From the NCBI GenBank assembly GCA_964242415.1, contig CAXTAT010000006.1:124001-188000 (forward strand): 64,000 nt of DNA, read 5' to 3'. The stretch's first letter is position 1. The number at the start of each line of letters is the position of its first letter. The translations under genes and the position numbers were made by a program. Source of the stretch: DASWOJ01 sp964242415. GTDB lineage: Bacteria > Pseudomonadota > Alphaproteobacteria > Acetobacterales > Acetobacteraceae. Shown here piece by piece: positions 36,940 through 47,049 of the stretch. The notes below the pieces were generated by a model. That model did no database searches. It saw only the letters and a list, made by a program, of their open reading frames with translations, and was not told the DNA's origin.

Positions 36940-37350
36940 TCAGGCGGCGGGGGGCTTGCCGGACAGTTCTTCGACCTGCGTCTGCAGACGGCGCACCTGG
37001 CGGTGCATCGTGAAGACCATCTCGCCCAACGCGCGCAGCTCCGCCTTGGTGCCTTCGTTCGCCGTCCGTACGGAGTCCACGGCTCCCATGTTGACGGTGA
37101 TATCCTCGCGGATCGAGGTGATCTGGTCGCCCAGCCGGTCCATCCGGGCCATCAGGTCCACACGCAGCACAGTCTGGTTCTGTTGCAATGCGGCCTGGTC
37201 CCGTTGCAGCGTGGCCAGGCCCTGCTGCAACGCGGTTTGGCCCTGCTGCAACGCGGCTTGGCCCTGCTGCAGGCCGGTCTGGCCGTGCTCCAGCCGGCCA
37301 AGACGGTCGTTGATCCCGTTCAGCAGGGCGATAACTGGATCGTCGCTCAT
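36940..37350 (-). CDS. Coiled-coil protein built from 21-bp repeats
   Basis: 136 residues. Residues about 19-61 are six heptads with Leu at the first position and LQQGQxA pattern, giving a long helix. A second coiled segment follows (LMARMDRLGDQITSIREDIT; MVFTMHRQVRRLQTQVEEL). No transmembrane segment or enzyme motif. The DNA beneath the heptads is a 21-bp tandem repeat (37169-37294), so length may vary between strains. It lies between glpX and recJ, 17 bp before the recJ start, probably in the same transcript. Function unknown; a scaffold or anchor is inference. Confidence 0.7.
   Translation of the reverse strand: MSDDPVIALLNGINDRLGRLEHGQTGLQQGQAALQQGQTALQQGLATLQRDQAALQQNQTVLRVDLMARMDRLGDQITSIREDITVNMGAVDSVRTANEGTKAELRALGEMVFTMHRQVRRLQTQVEELSGKPPAA
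37169..37294. repeat. Tandem 21-bp repeat, six units
   Basis: Units at 37169, 37190, 37211, 37232, 37253 and 37274, each close to GCGGYTTGGCCCTGCTGCAA(C). Units 3 to 5 are the most alike. Each encodes one heptad of the coiled-coil protein on the minus strand, so unit changes keep the frame. Confidence 0.9.
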
Positions 37351-37429
37351 GTCCTGTCCTCGTTGAAGCGGGCACTGGCTGAGGGTGGCATTCTACACCT
37401 CATGCCAGCACTCTGCGGCCCGCCGACGC

Positions 37430-38410
37430 TTAATCCGACTGCCAGGTCTTGGTGGCGAAGTTGTGGTGCGCCTCGATGTAGCGGATCGTGCCGGACTTGC
37501 TGCGCATGACCATCGTGTGCGTGAAGGCGCCGGAGCCGAATCGGCGTACCCCCTTCAGCATAGCCCCTCCCGTGACGCCGGTGGCGGCGAACATGACGGG
37601 GCCGCGCGCCATCTCCTCGACGGTGTACTTGTGCGTGGGGTCGGTGATGCCCATGCCGCGGGCACGGTCCTTCTGCGCCTCGTCCTCGTATTGCAGGCGG
37701 CCCTGCATCTGCCCGCCGATGCAGCGCAGCGCGGCAGCGGCCAGCACCCCCTCCGGAGCGCCGCCGCAGCCCATGTACATGTCCACCCCGCCCTCCGGCA
37801 GCGCGGCTGCGATCACCCCGGCCACGTCGCCGTCGCTCAGCAGCATGATGCGTGCCCCGGCCTCCCGGCAGCCGGCGATCAGGTGGGCGTGGCGGTCGCG
37901 GTCCAGCATGCAGACCACGATGTCGTTGACCTCGCGGTCCTTGGCGCGGGCCAGGGCGCGCAGGTTGTCGCCGACCGAGTTGTCCAGGTCCACCACGCCC
38001 TCCGGCAGGCCCGGCCCGACGGCGATCTTGTCCATGTAGATGTCGGGGGCGTGCAGGAAGTTGCCGCGCTCGGCCAGGGCGACCACGGCCAGGGCGTTGG
38101 GGCCGCCCTTGGCAGTGAGGTTGGTGCCCTCCAGGGGATCGACGGCGATATCCATGGCCGGGCCGCCGGCACCGACTCGCTCGCCGATGAACAGCATGGG
38201 GGCCTCGTCCATCTCGCCCTCGCCGATCACCACGGTCCCGTCGATGGCGACGCTGTCGAAGGCGCGGCGCATGGCCTCCACGGCGGCGCCGTCGGCCTCG
38301 TTCTTCTTGCCGCGGCCCATCCAGCGGGACGCCGCCAGGGCCGCCGCCTCGGTCACGCGGGCCAGGTCCAGGGCCAGGTTGCGGTCGTAGCTGATCTCGG
38401 GCTTGTTCAT
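37430..38410 (-). CDS. glpX: Fructose-1,6-bisphosphatase, class II
   Basis: 326 residues, standard length. Li+-sensitive phosphatase fold signatures: IGEGEMDEAPMLFIGE (metal site, about 61-76), DPLEGTNLTAKG (metal and phosphate), then GGAPEGVLAAAAL and GVTGGAMLKGVRR. It dephosphorylates fructose 1,6-bisphosphate (and often sedoheptulose 1,7-bisphosphate), in gluconeogenesis or carbon fixation. Next to hom on the same strand, but separated from it by 287 bp with family B repeat B3. Confidence 0.94.
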   Translation of the reverse strand: MNKPEISYDRNLALDLARVTEAAALAASRWMGRGKKNEADGAAVEAMRRAFDSVAIDGTVVIGEGEMDEAPMLFIGERVGAGGPAMDIAVDPLEGTNLTAKGGPNALAVVALAERGNFLHAPDIYMDKIAVGPGLPEGVVDLDNSVGDNLRALARAKDREVNDIVVCMLDRDRHAHLIAGCREAGARIMLLSDGDVAGVIAAALPEGGVDMYMGCGGAPEGVLAAAALRCIGGQMQGRLQYEDEAQKDRARGMGITDPTHKYTVEEMARGPVMFAATGVTGGAMLKGVRRFGSGAFTHTMVMRSKSGTIRYIEAHHNFATKTWQSD

Positions 38411-38469
38411 TGCGGGGGTCCTTGTGACGGCCTTGATAGATGGCCCGCCCTATCCAGCGCCGCGACTGC

Positions 38470-38572
38470 CGTCATTGCGAGCCGGCCTCGGCGTGGCATT
38501 GCAGCGCTGCAAGGGGCAGGATTCGTGCCTGTGACCCTGGATTGCCACGTCGCTCCGCTCCTCGCAATGACG
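38470..38572. repeat. Palindromic repeat, family B, copy B3
   Basis: CGTCATTGCGAGCCGGCCTC at the left, CCTGGATTGCCACGTCGC... and CTCGCAATGACG at the right, inverted. A short run of imperfect GCCGGGCGGCAATGA-type units follows to about 38660. It lies between hom and glpX. Confidence 0.85.
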
Positions 38573-38697
38573 ACGGCGCCGGGCGGCGATGAGGGCGCCG
38601 CCGGGCAGCAATGGACGGCGGTGTCGGATGGCAGTGAGGGCGGTGCCGGGCGGCAATGACGGCGGCGCCGGACGGGCTGCGCGCCGGGGCGCGCCCG

Positions 38698-39990
38698 TCA
38701 GGCTGGCTCGATGCGGATCAGGGCTGGCGGCTCCAGCACGGCGTCCATGGCGGCGATGGCGTCCAGCGCGCCGAGCATCGCGGCCTCGTTGGTTTCGTGC
38801 GTCACCAGGACGACCGGCACGGCCTCGCCGGGGGCGCGGCCGCGCTGGAGCATGCTTTCCAGGCTGACGCCGGCGTCGCGCAGGGCGGCGGTCACGTCGG
38901 CGATCACGCCGGGGCGGTCCACCACCATCAGGCGCAAGTAGTAGGCGCCGACATGCGCCGACATCGGCACGGACGGCAGGTGCGACAGCGCCACCCCGTC
39001 CGCGCCCCATACCGGCACCAGCCGGCCGCGGGCCAGGTCGATCAGGTCCGCCACCACGGCGCTCGCGGTCGGGCCGGCCCCGGCGCCGCGACCTTCGAGC
39101 ATGACGCGGCCGACGAAATCGCCCTCCGCCACCACCGCGTTGTAAACCCCGTCCACCCGGGCGATGGGGGAGGATTGCGGCACCATGCAGGGGTGGACGC
39201 GGCTTTCGATCCCCGCCTCGGTCCGCCGCGCGATGCCGAGCAGCTTGATGCGGTAGCCGAGCTCGCCGGCGAACAGGATGTCCAGGGCGGAGACGGCGCG
39301 GATGCCCTCGATGTGGACCGAGGCGAAATCGACGGGGCGGTTGAACGCCAGCGCCGCCAGGATGGCCAGCTTGTGCGCGGCGTCGATGCCGTCGATGTCG
39401 AAGGAGGGGTCGGCTTCGGCGTAGCCTAGCCGCTGCGCCTCCGCCAGCACGTCGGCGAACTCGCGGCCGTGGTCGCGCATGGTGGTCAGGATGTAGTTGC
39501 AGGTGCCGTTCAGGATGCCGGCGATGCGGCTGATGCGGTTGGCGGCCAGGCCCTCGCGCAGCGCCTTGATGACGGGGATGCCGCCGGCCACTGCGGCCTC
39601 GAACGCCAGGGTGACGCCGGCGGCCTCGGCCTGTGCCGCCAGCGCCGCACCGTGCACGGCCAGCAGGGCCTTGTTGGCGGTGACGACGGGCTTGCCGGCG
39701 GCCAGGGCGGCGGAAACCAGGGCTGCGGCTGGGCCATCGCTGCCGCCGATCAACTCGACGACGACATCCACCGCCGGGTCGGACGCCAGGGCCACCGGGT
39801 CGTCATACCAGCGCAAGCCCGCCGTCGGCACGCCGCGGTCGCGTTTGCGGTCGCGGGCCGACACCGCCACCACCGCCACCGGCCGCCCCGCCCGCGCGCT
39901 GACCAGCGCCGCGTTGTCGCGCAGCACGCGCAACACCCCGGCGCCGACCGTGCCCAGGCCGGCGACCCCAACCGAAAGCGGCTTGCTCAT
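38698..39990 (-). CDS. hom: Homoserine dehydrogenase
   Basis: 430 residues from ATG 39990-39988 (the open frame runs further upstream, but there it overlaps the aminotransferase gene). NAD(P)-binding GLGTVGAGV (11-19). Catalytic core NGTCNYILTTM and the DPSFDIDGIDAAHKLAILAALA block follow, with a C-terminal ACT domain from about 350 (YYLRLMVVDRPGVIADVTAAL), the usual threonine-feedback region. It reduces aspartate semialdehyde to homoserine for Thr and Met synthesis. Starts 13 bp after the aminotransferase stop. Confidence 0.95.
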   Translation of the reverse strand: MSKPLSVGVAGLGTVGAGVLRVLRDNAALVSARAGRPVAVVAVSARDRKRDRGVPTAGLRWYDDPVALASDPAVDVVVELIGGSDGPAAALVSAALAAGKPVVTANKALLAVHGAALAAQAEAAGVTLAFEAAVAGGIPVIKALREGLAANRISRIAGILNGTCNYILTTMRDHGREFADVLAEAQRLGYAEADPSFDIDGIDAAHKLAILAALAFNRPVDFASVHIEGIRAVSALDILFAGELGYRIKLLGIARRTEAGIESRVHPCMVPQSSPIARVDGVYNAVVAEGDFVGRVMLEGRGAGAGPTASAVVADLIDLARGRLVPVWGADGVALSHLPSVPMSAHVGAYYLRLMVVDRPGVIADVTAALRDAGVSLESMLQRGRAPGEAVPVVLVTHETNEAAMLGALDAIAAMDAVLEPPALIRIEPA

Positions 39991-40003
39991 CGCGGTGGCT
40001 TGG

Positions 40004-41212
<1,209 letters not shown>

Positions 41213-41248
41213 GGCCTGGCTCGGAAAGAGGGCTCGGATGCAGGGTGC

Positions 41249-42247
41249 CTACGGTAGCAGACGCGCGCCGCCGGTGCGACCCGGAGCGGACGCCTCCAAG
41301 TGGATGGCAGCCATGGGCACGCCGGCAGCCACCAGGGCGCCCTGGATGGCCCGGGCACGGGCCAGGCCGAGCGGGATCGCCGCCTCCTGGCGCTCGGGCG
41401 AACCCTCGCCATCGCCGCCGGCGAACACTTCGACGCCGCCGCCGGCCCGGCGTGCGGCCAGTTCGCGCAGGGCCGGGTCGGCGCTGTCCGGCAGGGCAGC
41501 GGACCCCTGCGCGAAGGCGATCACCGTCAGCGGGGTGGGCCGGGGCGTCGCAGGCGCGAAGGTGGTCGCCGGCAGGCCCGGCAGTTGCGGCGTGGCGGGG
41601 GCGCCGGTGGGCAGGTCTGGCAGCGGTCCCGATGCCAACGGCGCGGCCGGCGCGGCCGGCGCGTTCGATGCGGTTGCGGTTGAGGCTGGGGCAGCCTTGG
41701 ATTTTGCCTGTGCTGCAGGCGCCCGGGACACCACGGGGGTTGCAGGCGGAGCCGTCGCCGCGTCCAGCGTCGCCATCGGGGCCGCCGGGGCGGTCGGCGG
41801 CGCGGCAGCCGTCTGGCGTCCAGGCGCCGCGGCCGGGGCGCCGCCCGGCGTGCCGGCGGTGGGCGCAGACGCGATCGGGTCCTGCACAGCCTGGCGCGCC
41901 GTGCGGTCCCGTTCGGCCGCCAACTGCGCGGTCAGCGCCCGGCGCACGGCGGGGTCGGTGAGGGTCGGCTTGGCCGGCACCTGGCTCAGGTTTGGATAGG
42001 GGTCGGTCGCACCGGGCGGCGGCGGGCGGCCCTCGGCGATGCGCCCGCCCTGCAGATCGTGCCACCAGTCGAGCGGGCCTTCCTGCGTCAGCTTGCTGCC
42101 GTTTGCGCGCTCGACGGCGCCGGTCACGCTCCCGGTCCCGCTGCATCCGGCCAGCAGCATTAATGGAAGCAGCGGCAACAGGATCGCCGCTTGTCGCCGG
42201 CGGCGCACGCGCCTAGCTACCTCCCCGTTGCACATCGGCTGGTTCAT
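41249..42247 (-). CDS. Lipoprotein with OmpA-like C-terminal domain
   Basis: 332 residues. A basic N-terminus (RRVRRRRQAA), a hydrophobic helix and the lipobox LLAGC suggest outer-membrane lipidation. The mid region (about 100-215) is Ala/Pro-rich and disordered. The C-terminus (about 235-332) has the OmpA-like pattern: VIAFAQGSAALPDSADPALR and LGLARARAIQGALVAAGVP. The usual peptidoglycan-binding NxxLSxxRA is altered, so binding is uncertain. An earlier start could shorten the basic lead. Divergent from phaC by 82 bp. Confidence 0.7.
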   Translation of the reverse strand: MNQPMCNGEVARRVRRRRQAAILLPLLPLMLLAGCSGTGSVTGAVERANGSKLTQEGPLDWWHDLQGGRIAEGRPPPPGATDPYPNLSQVPAKPTLTDPAVRRALTAQLAAERDRTARQAVQDPIASAPTAGTPGGAPAAAPGRQTAAAPPTAPAAPMATLDAATAPPATPVVSRAPAAQAKSKAAPASTATASNAPAAPAAPLASGPLPDLPTGAPATPQLPGLPATTFAPATPRPTPLTVIAFAQGSAALPDSADPALRELAARRAGGGVEVFAGGDGEGSPERQEAAIPLGLARARAIQGALVAAGVPMAAIHLEASAPGRTGGARLLP

Positions 42248-42329
42248 CTCCTGCTTACGCCGCCCGGGCGTGCCGCGGCAGGCCCCTGTCTAGCCCAGCA
42301 GCAGCCCCGACGAAAAGGACGCCCGCACC

Positions 42330-44153
42330 ATGGCCGAACCCGGCGCACGGACCCCACTCCCGCTCCCAGGCTTCCGCATGGGCGACCCGGCCGTGCTCAG
42401 CCGCTCCATGGCCGACATTGCGGGCCGGTCCCAACGCCTGGTGGCGGACTGGCTGAACCGCCAGTCGCACGAGCTGCCCGCCATCGACCCGCTGAACGTC
42501 GGCAGCGCCTTCATGGAGATGACGGCGAGCCTGATGCGCGACCCGGCCAAGCTGATGCAGGCCAGCCTGGGCTTCTGGCAGGACTACATGACGCTGTGGC
42601 AGAGTTCCACGCGACGCATGTGGGGCATGGAGGCCGCACCGGTCATCACCGCCGGCGCGGCGGACCGCCGCTTCAAGGACGGCGCCTGGAAGGAAAGCGA
42701 GGTGTTCAACTTCATCAAGCAGTCCTACCTGCTGTCGGCCCGGTATGTGCACGACATGGTAACGCAGGCGGAGGACCTGGACCCGAAAACGGCGCAGAAG
42801 GTGGACTTCTACAGCCGCCAGTTCATCGACGCGATGAGCCCGACCAACTTCCTGCTGACCAACCCCGAGGTGCTGCGCCGCACTGCCGAGACCGGGGGCG
42901 AGAACCTGCTGCGCGGCCTGACGAACCTGCTGGGCGACCTGGAGCGCGGCCGGGGCCGGCTGACGGTGCGGATGACCGACCCGGACGCCTTCCAGGTCGG
43001 CGGCGACATCGGGGTGTCGCCGGGCAAGGTGGTGTTCCAGAACGGGCTGATGCAGTTGATCCAGTATGCGCCCAGCCCCGATGCATCAAGCACGGTCAAC
43101 GTGCTGCGCCGCCCGCTGCTGATCGTGCCGCCGTGGATCAACAAGTTCTACATCCTGGACCTGCGGCCCAACAACAGCTTCGTCCGCTGGGCGGTCGGGC
43201 AGGGCCATACGGTGTTCATGGTGAGCTGGGCCAACCCGGATGAGCGGATGGCCGATCGGGGCTTCGAGGATTACATGCGGGATGGCGTGCTGGCTGCGCT
43301 GGACGCCATCGGGCAGGCGACGGGCGAGCGGGAGGTGAATGCCATCGGCTACTGCCTGGGCGGCACGCTGCTGGCGACCACGCTGGCCTGGATGGCGGCG
43401 CAGGGCGACGACCGGGTGCAGTCGGCGACGTTCTTCGTCACCATGCTGGACTTCGCCGAGGTCGGGGAACTCGGGGTGTTCATCGACGAGGAGCAGTTGC
43501 GCTCGCTGGAGGAGCGCATGGAGAAGCAGGGCTTCCTTGAGGGCCGCGACATGGCCGCCACGTTCAACATGCTGCGCGCCAACGACCTGATCTGGTCGTT
43601 TGTGGTCAACAACTACCTGATGGGCAACGAGCCGTTCCCGTTCGACCTGCTGTATTGGAATGGCGACAGCACGCGGATGCCGGCGCGGATGCACAGCTTC
43701 TACTTGCGGCAGATGTACCAGGGCAACCTGCTGCGCGTGCCCGGGGGGCTGCGCCTGCTGGACCAGGATATCGACCTCGGGCGGGTCACCATCCCCGCCT
43801 ACTTCCTGTCCACGCGGGAGGATCATATCGCGCCGTGGATGAGCACCTACCGCGGCACGCAGTTGCTGGGCGGCGACAAGCGGTTCGTGCTGGCGGCCAG
43901 CGGGCATATCGCCGGGGTGGTAAACCCGCCGGAGGGCGGCAAGTATAGCCACTGGATCAACGGGATGCTGCCGGACAGCCCGCAGGATTGGCTCGCCGGG
44001 GCGACGGAGATGGCTGGAAGCTGGTGGCCGGACTGGCAACGTTGGGTCGCGGCGCTGGACGCGGCGGAGGTGCCGGCGCGGGTGCCCGGCACCGGGGCGC
44101 TGCCGGCGCTGGAGGACGCGCCGGGCAGCTACGTCAGGGTGCGGGCTGGGTGA
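42330..44153 (+). CDS. phaC: Poly(R)-hydroxyalkanoate synthase, class I
   Basis: 607 residues, standard class I length. Lipase-like box GYCLGG with Cys342 as nucleophile, Asp in STREDHIAPW and His in ASGHIAGVVNPP form the triad. The N-terminal domain starts FMEMTASLMRDPAKL, and PWINKFYILDLRPNNSFVRW is the family block. It polymerises (R)-3-hydroxyacyl-CoA into storage granules. No phaA, phaB or phasin gene is in the window, so partners lie elsewhere. Confidence 0.96.
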   Translation: MAEPGARTPLPLPGFRMGDPAVLSRSMADIAGRSQRLVADWLNRQSHELPAIDPLNVGSAFMEMTASLMRDPAKLMQASLGFWQDYMTLWQSSTRRMWGMEAAPVITAGAADRRFKDGAWKESEVFNFIKQSYLLSARYVHDMVTQAEDLDPKTAQKVDFYSRQFIDAMSPTNFLLTNPEVLRRTAETGGENLLRGLTNLLGDLERGRGRLTVRMTDPDAFQVGGDIGVSPGKVVFQNGLMQLIQYAPSPDASSTVNVLRRPLLIVPPWINKFYILDLRPNNSFVRWAVGQGHTVFMVSWANPDERMADRGFEDYMRDGVLAALDAIGQATGEREVNAIGYCLGGTLLATTLAWMAAQGDDRVQSATFFVTMLDFAEVGELGVFIDEEQLRSLEERMEKQGFLEGRDMAATFNMLRANDLIWSFVVNNYLMGNEPFPFDLLYWNGDSTRMPARMHSFYLRQMYQGNLLRVPGGLRLLDQDIDLGRVTIPAYFLSTREDHIAPWMSTYRGTQLLGGDKRFVLAASGHIAGVVNPPEGGKYSHWINGMLPDSPQDWLAGATEMAGSWWPDWQRWVAALDAAEVPARVPGTGALPALEDAPGSYVRVRAG

Positions 44154-44197
44154 CGGGGGGGCGGGCATTTTCTCATCGTGTGAGGACGCTGCCTGCA

Positions 44198-44342
44198 CCC
44201 TATCCCGGAGAGAGAGGGCCGGGGTGAGGGGGGCCGCACGAGCCGGACCTCTGTTCATTGAAGACCATGCTTCGCTCCTTCACCAGGACACCCAGCGCTC
44301 GCCGCTTCCCTCACCCCGGCCCTCTCCCGGAGGGGGAGGGAG
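44198..44342. repeat. Composite palindromic repeat, family A, copy A5
   Basis: Left arm 44198-44230 and right arm 44308-44342, spaced 77 bp. Lies between the phaC stop and the lipoprotein gene stop, convergent. Confidence 0.87.
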
Positions 44343-44353
44343 CAGGCAAGCGG

Positions 44354-44938
44354 CTATAATTGGGTGTCCATGCCGCCGTCGAGCAGCTCGTTGGCGGCGT
44401 TCGTTGTGGCGATGTTGGCCGTGCTCAGGAATGGCAGGTTGCTCAGCCGGGCCAGCACCTCGTCTGGCGGCGTGGTGAAGGTCGGCCCGGACAGCGCCGC
44501 CAGCGCAGCCGCCCGGTTGTTGTCAGCCAGGGCATTGCCGGCAGCGGTCAGGTGATCGATCACGGCCTGGGACGGCGTGCCCAGCGGGATGCCCAGCGCC
44601 GCCCGCGCGTCCTGCCGGGCTTGCAGCAACTGCTCCTGGGTCGGCGCCGAGAGGACGGACCAGCGTGCGCTGGCGTAGAACTGGCCGGCGATGTAGTCGA
44701 GCGACGCCACCGCCCGCGCCGCCTCGACCGGGCGGCCATAGGTGCGGTTCGAGTCCGCGAACGCCCACGCCGCCAGGTTGGCCGCCGCCGCGTCCGGATC
44801 GGGGCCGGAGCCTAGCTGAGCCGCAGTCAGCCGGCCGTAGTCGGGAATAACGGGTGGCATGGTCCCGCAGGCAGCCGGCACCAGGAGCGCGGAAAGCAGG
44901 ACGGCGTGGCGGAACACGGTGGGGCCTCGCTGGGACAT
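44354..44938 (-). CDS. Small lipoprotein of unknown function
   Basis: 194 residues from ATG 44938-44936. The N-terminus (RHAVLLSALLVPAACGT) holds a hydrophobic core and a lipobox-like PAAC. The remainder is Ala-rich and helical (AAAANLAAWAFADSNRTYGR; ARQDARAALGIPLGTPSQAV), with a conserved-looking NRTYGRPVEAARAVASLDYIA. Starts 5 bp after the carbonic-anhydrase-like gene stop, so it is probably co-transcribed with argC. I do not recognise a family. Confidence 0.65.
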   Translation of the reverse strand: MSQRGPTVFRHAVLLSALLVPAACGTMPPVIPDYGRLTAAQLGSGPDPDAAAANLAAWAFADSNRTYGRPVEAARAVASLDYIAGQFYASARWSVLSAPTQEQLLQARQDARAALGIPLGTPSQAVIDHLTAAGNALADNNRAAALAALSGPTFTTPPDEVLARLSNLPFLSTANIATTNAANELLDGGMDTQL

Positions 44939-44943
44939 GCCGT

Positions 44944-45486
44944 CTAATCTATGGCGCGCAGTCCCGTACGGAAGCGGGCGGCACGATCCCGGTAATGCAC
45001 GGCCGTCTGATCGCGCTCCGCCTGCTCCCCGGCCGGCATGTCGCGCAGTTTGCGGGCGGGGACGCCGGCCCATAGCTCGCCGCGGCCGATGCGCTTGCCC
45101 GGCGTCAGCAGGGCGCCGGCGGCCAGCATGCCGCCCTCCTCGATCACTGCGCCGTCCAGCACCGTGGCGCCCATGCCGACGAAGGCGCGGTCGTGCAGGG
45201 TGCAGGCGTGGACGATGGCGGCGTGGCCGATGGTGACGTTGGCACCGATGGTGCAGGCCCACTCGGCGCCGGGGTTGACGTGGACGACCGTGCCGTCCTG
45301 CACGTTGCTGCCGGGTCCGACGGTGATGCGGTTGGTGTCGCCGCGCAGCACGCAGCCGAACCACACGCTGGACCCGGCGCCGAGCCGCACGTCGCCGATC
45401 ACCGCGGCGGTCGGCGCCACCCAGGCGTCCGGCGCCACCTGCGGCGACACGCCGTCCAGGGAGAACAGCGGGCCGTTACCCGGCAT
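44944..45486 (-). CDS. Gamma-class carbonic anhydrase family protein
   Basis: 180 residues of left-handed beta-helix (hexapeptide repeats such as VIGDVRLGAGSSVWFG). Gamma-CA type metal ligands are visible: NVQDGTVVHV, GHAAIVHAC and GMGATVLDG, with VLRGDTN. Members include CamH/YrdA-like zinc proteins; catalytic activity is not certain. Its start overlaps the argC end by 11 bp, so it is translationally coupled. Confidence 0.88.
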   Translation of the reverse strand: MPGNGPLFSLDGVSPQVAPDAWVAPTAAVIGDVRLGAGSSVWFGCVLRGDTNRITVGPGSNVQDGTVVHVNPGAEWACTIGANVTIGHAAIVHACTLHDRAFVGMGATVLDGAVIEEGGMLAAGALLTPGKRIGRGELWAGVPARKLRDMPAGEQAERDQTAVHYRDRAARFRTGLRAID

Positions 45487-46429
45487 GGGCCATCTCCTGC
45501 ACGGCGGGCTGGTCCAGGCCCAGCATCAGGCGGATGTTCTGCACCGCTGCGCCGGACGCGCCCTTGCCGAGGTTGTCCAGCCGGGCGACCAGCAGGGCAT
45601 GGCCCGCGGCCTCGTGCCCGAACACGCGCAGCTCCATAAGGTCGGTGTCGTTCAGTGCGGTCGGCTCCAGGCTGCCGGTGCCGGCGATGGGCGGCACCCG
45701 GATCAGGGTGCTGCCGGCGTAGCGGTCGGCCAGGGCGGCGTGCAGGTCGGCCAGCGTCGGGCGGCCCGGCAAGGTGTCCAGGTGCAGCGGCACCGAGACC
45801 AGCATGCCCTGACGGGTGTGCGCGACGGAGGGGACGAAGATCGGGCGGCGGGTCAGCCGGGCGTACTGCTGGAGTTCCGCGACGTGCTTGTGTTCGAGGC
45901 CCAGGGCATACAGCTCGAAGGCTGGGCCGCCGGTGGCCTCATGCGCCTCGATCATGGCCTTACCGCCGCCGGAGTAGCCGCTGACGGCGTTGACCGACAC
46001 CGGGTGCGAGGGGTCGAGCAGCCCGGCGTCCACGAGCGGGCGCAGCAGGGCAATGGCGCCGGTCGGGTAGCAGCCAGGGTTGGCGACGCGGGCCGACTTG
46101 GCGATGCGGAGGGGCTGGTCGGGTGCGAGTTCCGGGAAGCCGTAGGCCCAGTCGGGGTCGCAGCGGTGGGCGGTGCTCGCGTCCAGCAGCTTGGGCGCCT
46201 GGTTGCCGAGGCCGGCGACCAGGGCCACGCTTTCCTTCGCAGCGGCGTCGGGCAGGCACAAGACGACCAGTTCCACGGAGGCCATCATGTCGCGCCGGGC
46301 CTGGGCGTCCTTGCGGTGCGCCGGGTCGATGCTGTGCAGGGCCACGCCGGGCACCGCGGCCAGGCGGTCGCGGATGCCGAGGCCGGTGGTGCCGGCTTCT
46401 CCGTCGATGAACACGGTCCTGTCAGGCAT
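45476..46429 (-). CDS. argC: N-acetyl-gamma-glutamyl-phosphate reductase
   Basis: 317 residues. FIDGEAGTTGLGI (8-20) begins the NADP site. Catalytic Cys120 is in ANPGCYPTGAIAL. VSGYSGGGKAMIE and FVPSVAHTRQGMLVSVPLHL follow. This is the shorter type 2 ArgC, common in alphaproteobacteria. It reduces N-acetylglutamyl phosphate to the semialdehyde in arginine synthesis. It follows rpsI, separated by a strong terminator. Confidence 0.94.
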   Translation of the reverse strand: MPDRTVFIDGEAGTTGLGIRDRLAAVPGVALHSIDPAHRKDAQARRDMMASVELVVLCLPDAAAKESVALVAGLGNQAPKLLDASTAHRCDPDWAYGFPELAPDQPLRIAKSARVANPGCYPTGAIALLRPLVDAGLLDPSHPVSVNAVSGYSGGGKAMIEAHEATGGPAFELYALGLEHKHVAELQQYARLTRRPIFVPSVAHTRQGMLVSVPLHLDTLPGRPTLADLHAALADRYAGSTLIRVPPIAGTGSLEPTALNDTDLMELRVFGHEAAGHALLVARLDNLGKGASGAAVQNIRLMLGLDQPAVQEMAHAG

Positions 46430-46462
46430 GGCTAACCTCTTTGGCGTGGATAGGGGGCAACG

Positions 46463-46496
46463 AAAAAGGGGGCGGCCCTGTGCGGACCGCCCCCCT
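46463..46496 (-). terminator. Rho-independent terminator after rpsI
   Basis: A GC-rich hairpin (GGGGGGCGGTCC / GGGCCGCCCCC on the minus strand, with a short loop) followed by TTTTT at 46467-46463. It lies 25 bp after the rpsI stop and before argC. Confidence 0.88.
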
Positions 46497-46520
46497 TCAT
46501 AAGCACTTGGGTGTGACGGT

Positions 46521-47045
46521 TTACCGCTTGCTGAACTGGAAGCTGCGTCGGGCCTTGGCGCGGCCGTACTTCTTGCGCTCGACCACGCGGCTGTCGCGGG
46601 TGAGGAAGCCCGCGAGCTTCAAGACGCCGCGCAGCTCGGGCTCATAGTACGTGAGGGCGCGGCTGATGCCGTGGCGCAACGCGCCAGCCTGGCCGGATAG
46701 GCCGCCGCCGTTGCAGGTGCACATCACGTCGAACTGGTTGTAGCGGTCGGTGACCAGGAACGGCTGGGCCAGCAGCATCCGCAGCACGGGGCGAGCGAAG
46801 TACTGGGTGACGCGCTTGCCGTTGACGGTGATCTCGCCCTTGCCGGGCTTGATCCACACGCGGGCGATGGCGTTCTTGCGGCGGCCGGTGGCGTAGCTGC
46901 GGCCCAGCGCGTCGCGCTTGGCCTCGCGGACGGGCTTGTCGCTGGTGACCAGCGCGGAGGCGACGGCGAGGTCCTTGAGGTCGGCGAGGGTGCGGGTCTG
47001 CTCGGCGGGGGCGGCCGGGGGCAGGTCGTCCAGGGTGTCGGACAT
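46521..47045 (-). CDS. rpsI: 30S ribosomal protein S9
   Basis: 174 residues. The universal core starts near residue 50 (GRSYATGRRKNAIARVWIKP) and ends in the conserved GRAKARRSFQFSKR tail, which reaches the P site. The first 48 residues (acidic, Pro/Ala-rich) are an extension common in alphaproteobacteria and absent from E. coli S9. Follows rplM by 4 bp; terminator at 46463-46496. Confidence 0.97.
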   Translation of the reverse strand: MSDTLDDLPPAAPAEQTRTLADLKDLAVASALVTSDKPVREAKRDALGRSYATGRRKNAIARVWIKPGKGEITVNGKRVTQYFARPVLRMLLAQPFLVTDRYNQFDVMCTCNGGGLSGQAGALRHGISRALTYYEPELRGVLKLAGFLTRDSRVVERKKYGRAKARRSFQFSKR

Positions 47046-47049
47046 GCGG

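Noticed and set aside
38580..38660. Short GCCGGGCGGCAATGA-like tandem units after repeat B3
   Set aside because: Too few and too variable to name as a separate repeat; treated as part of the surroundings of B3.
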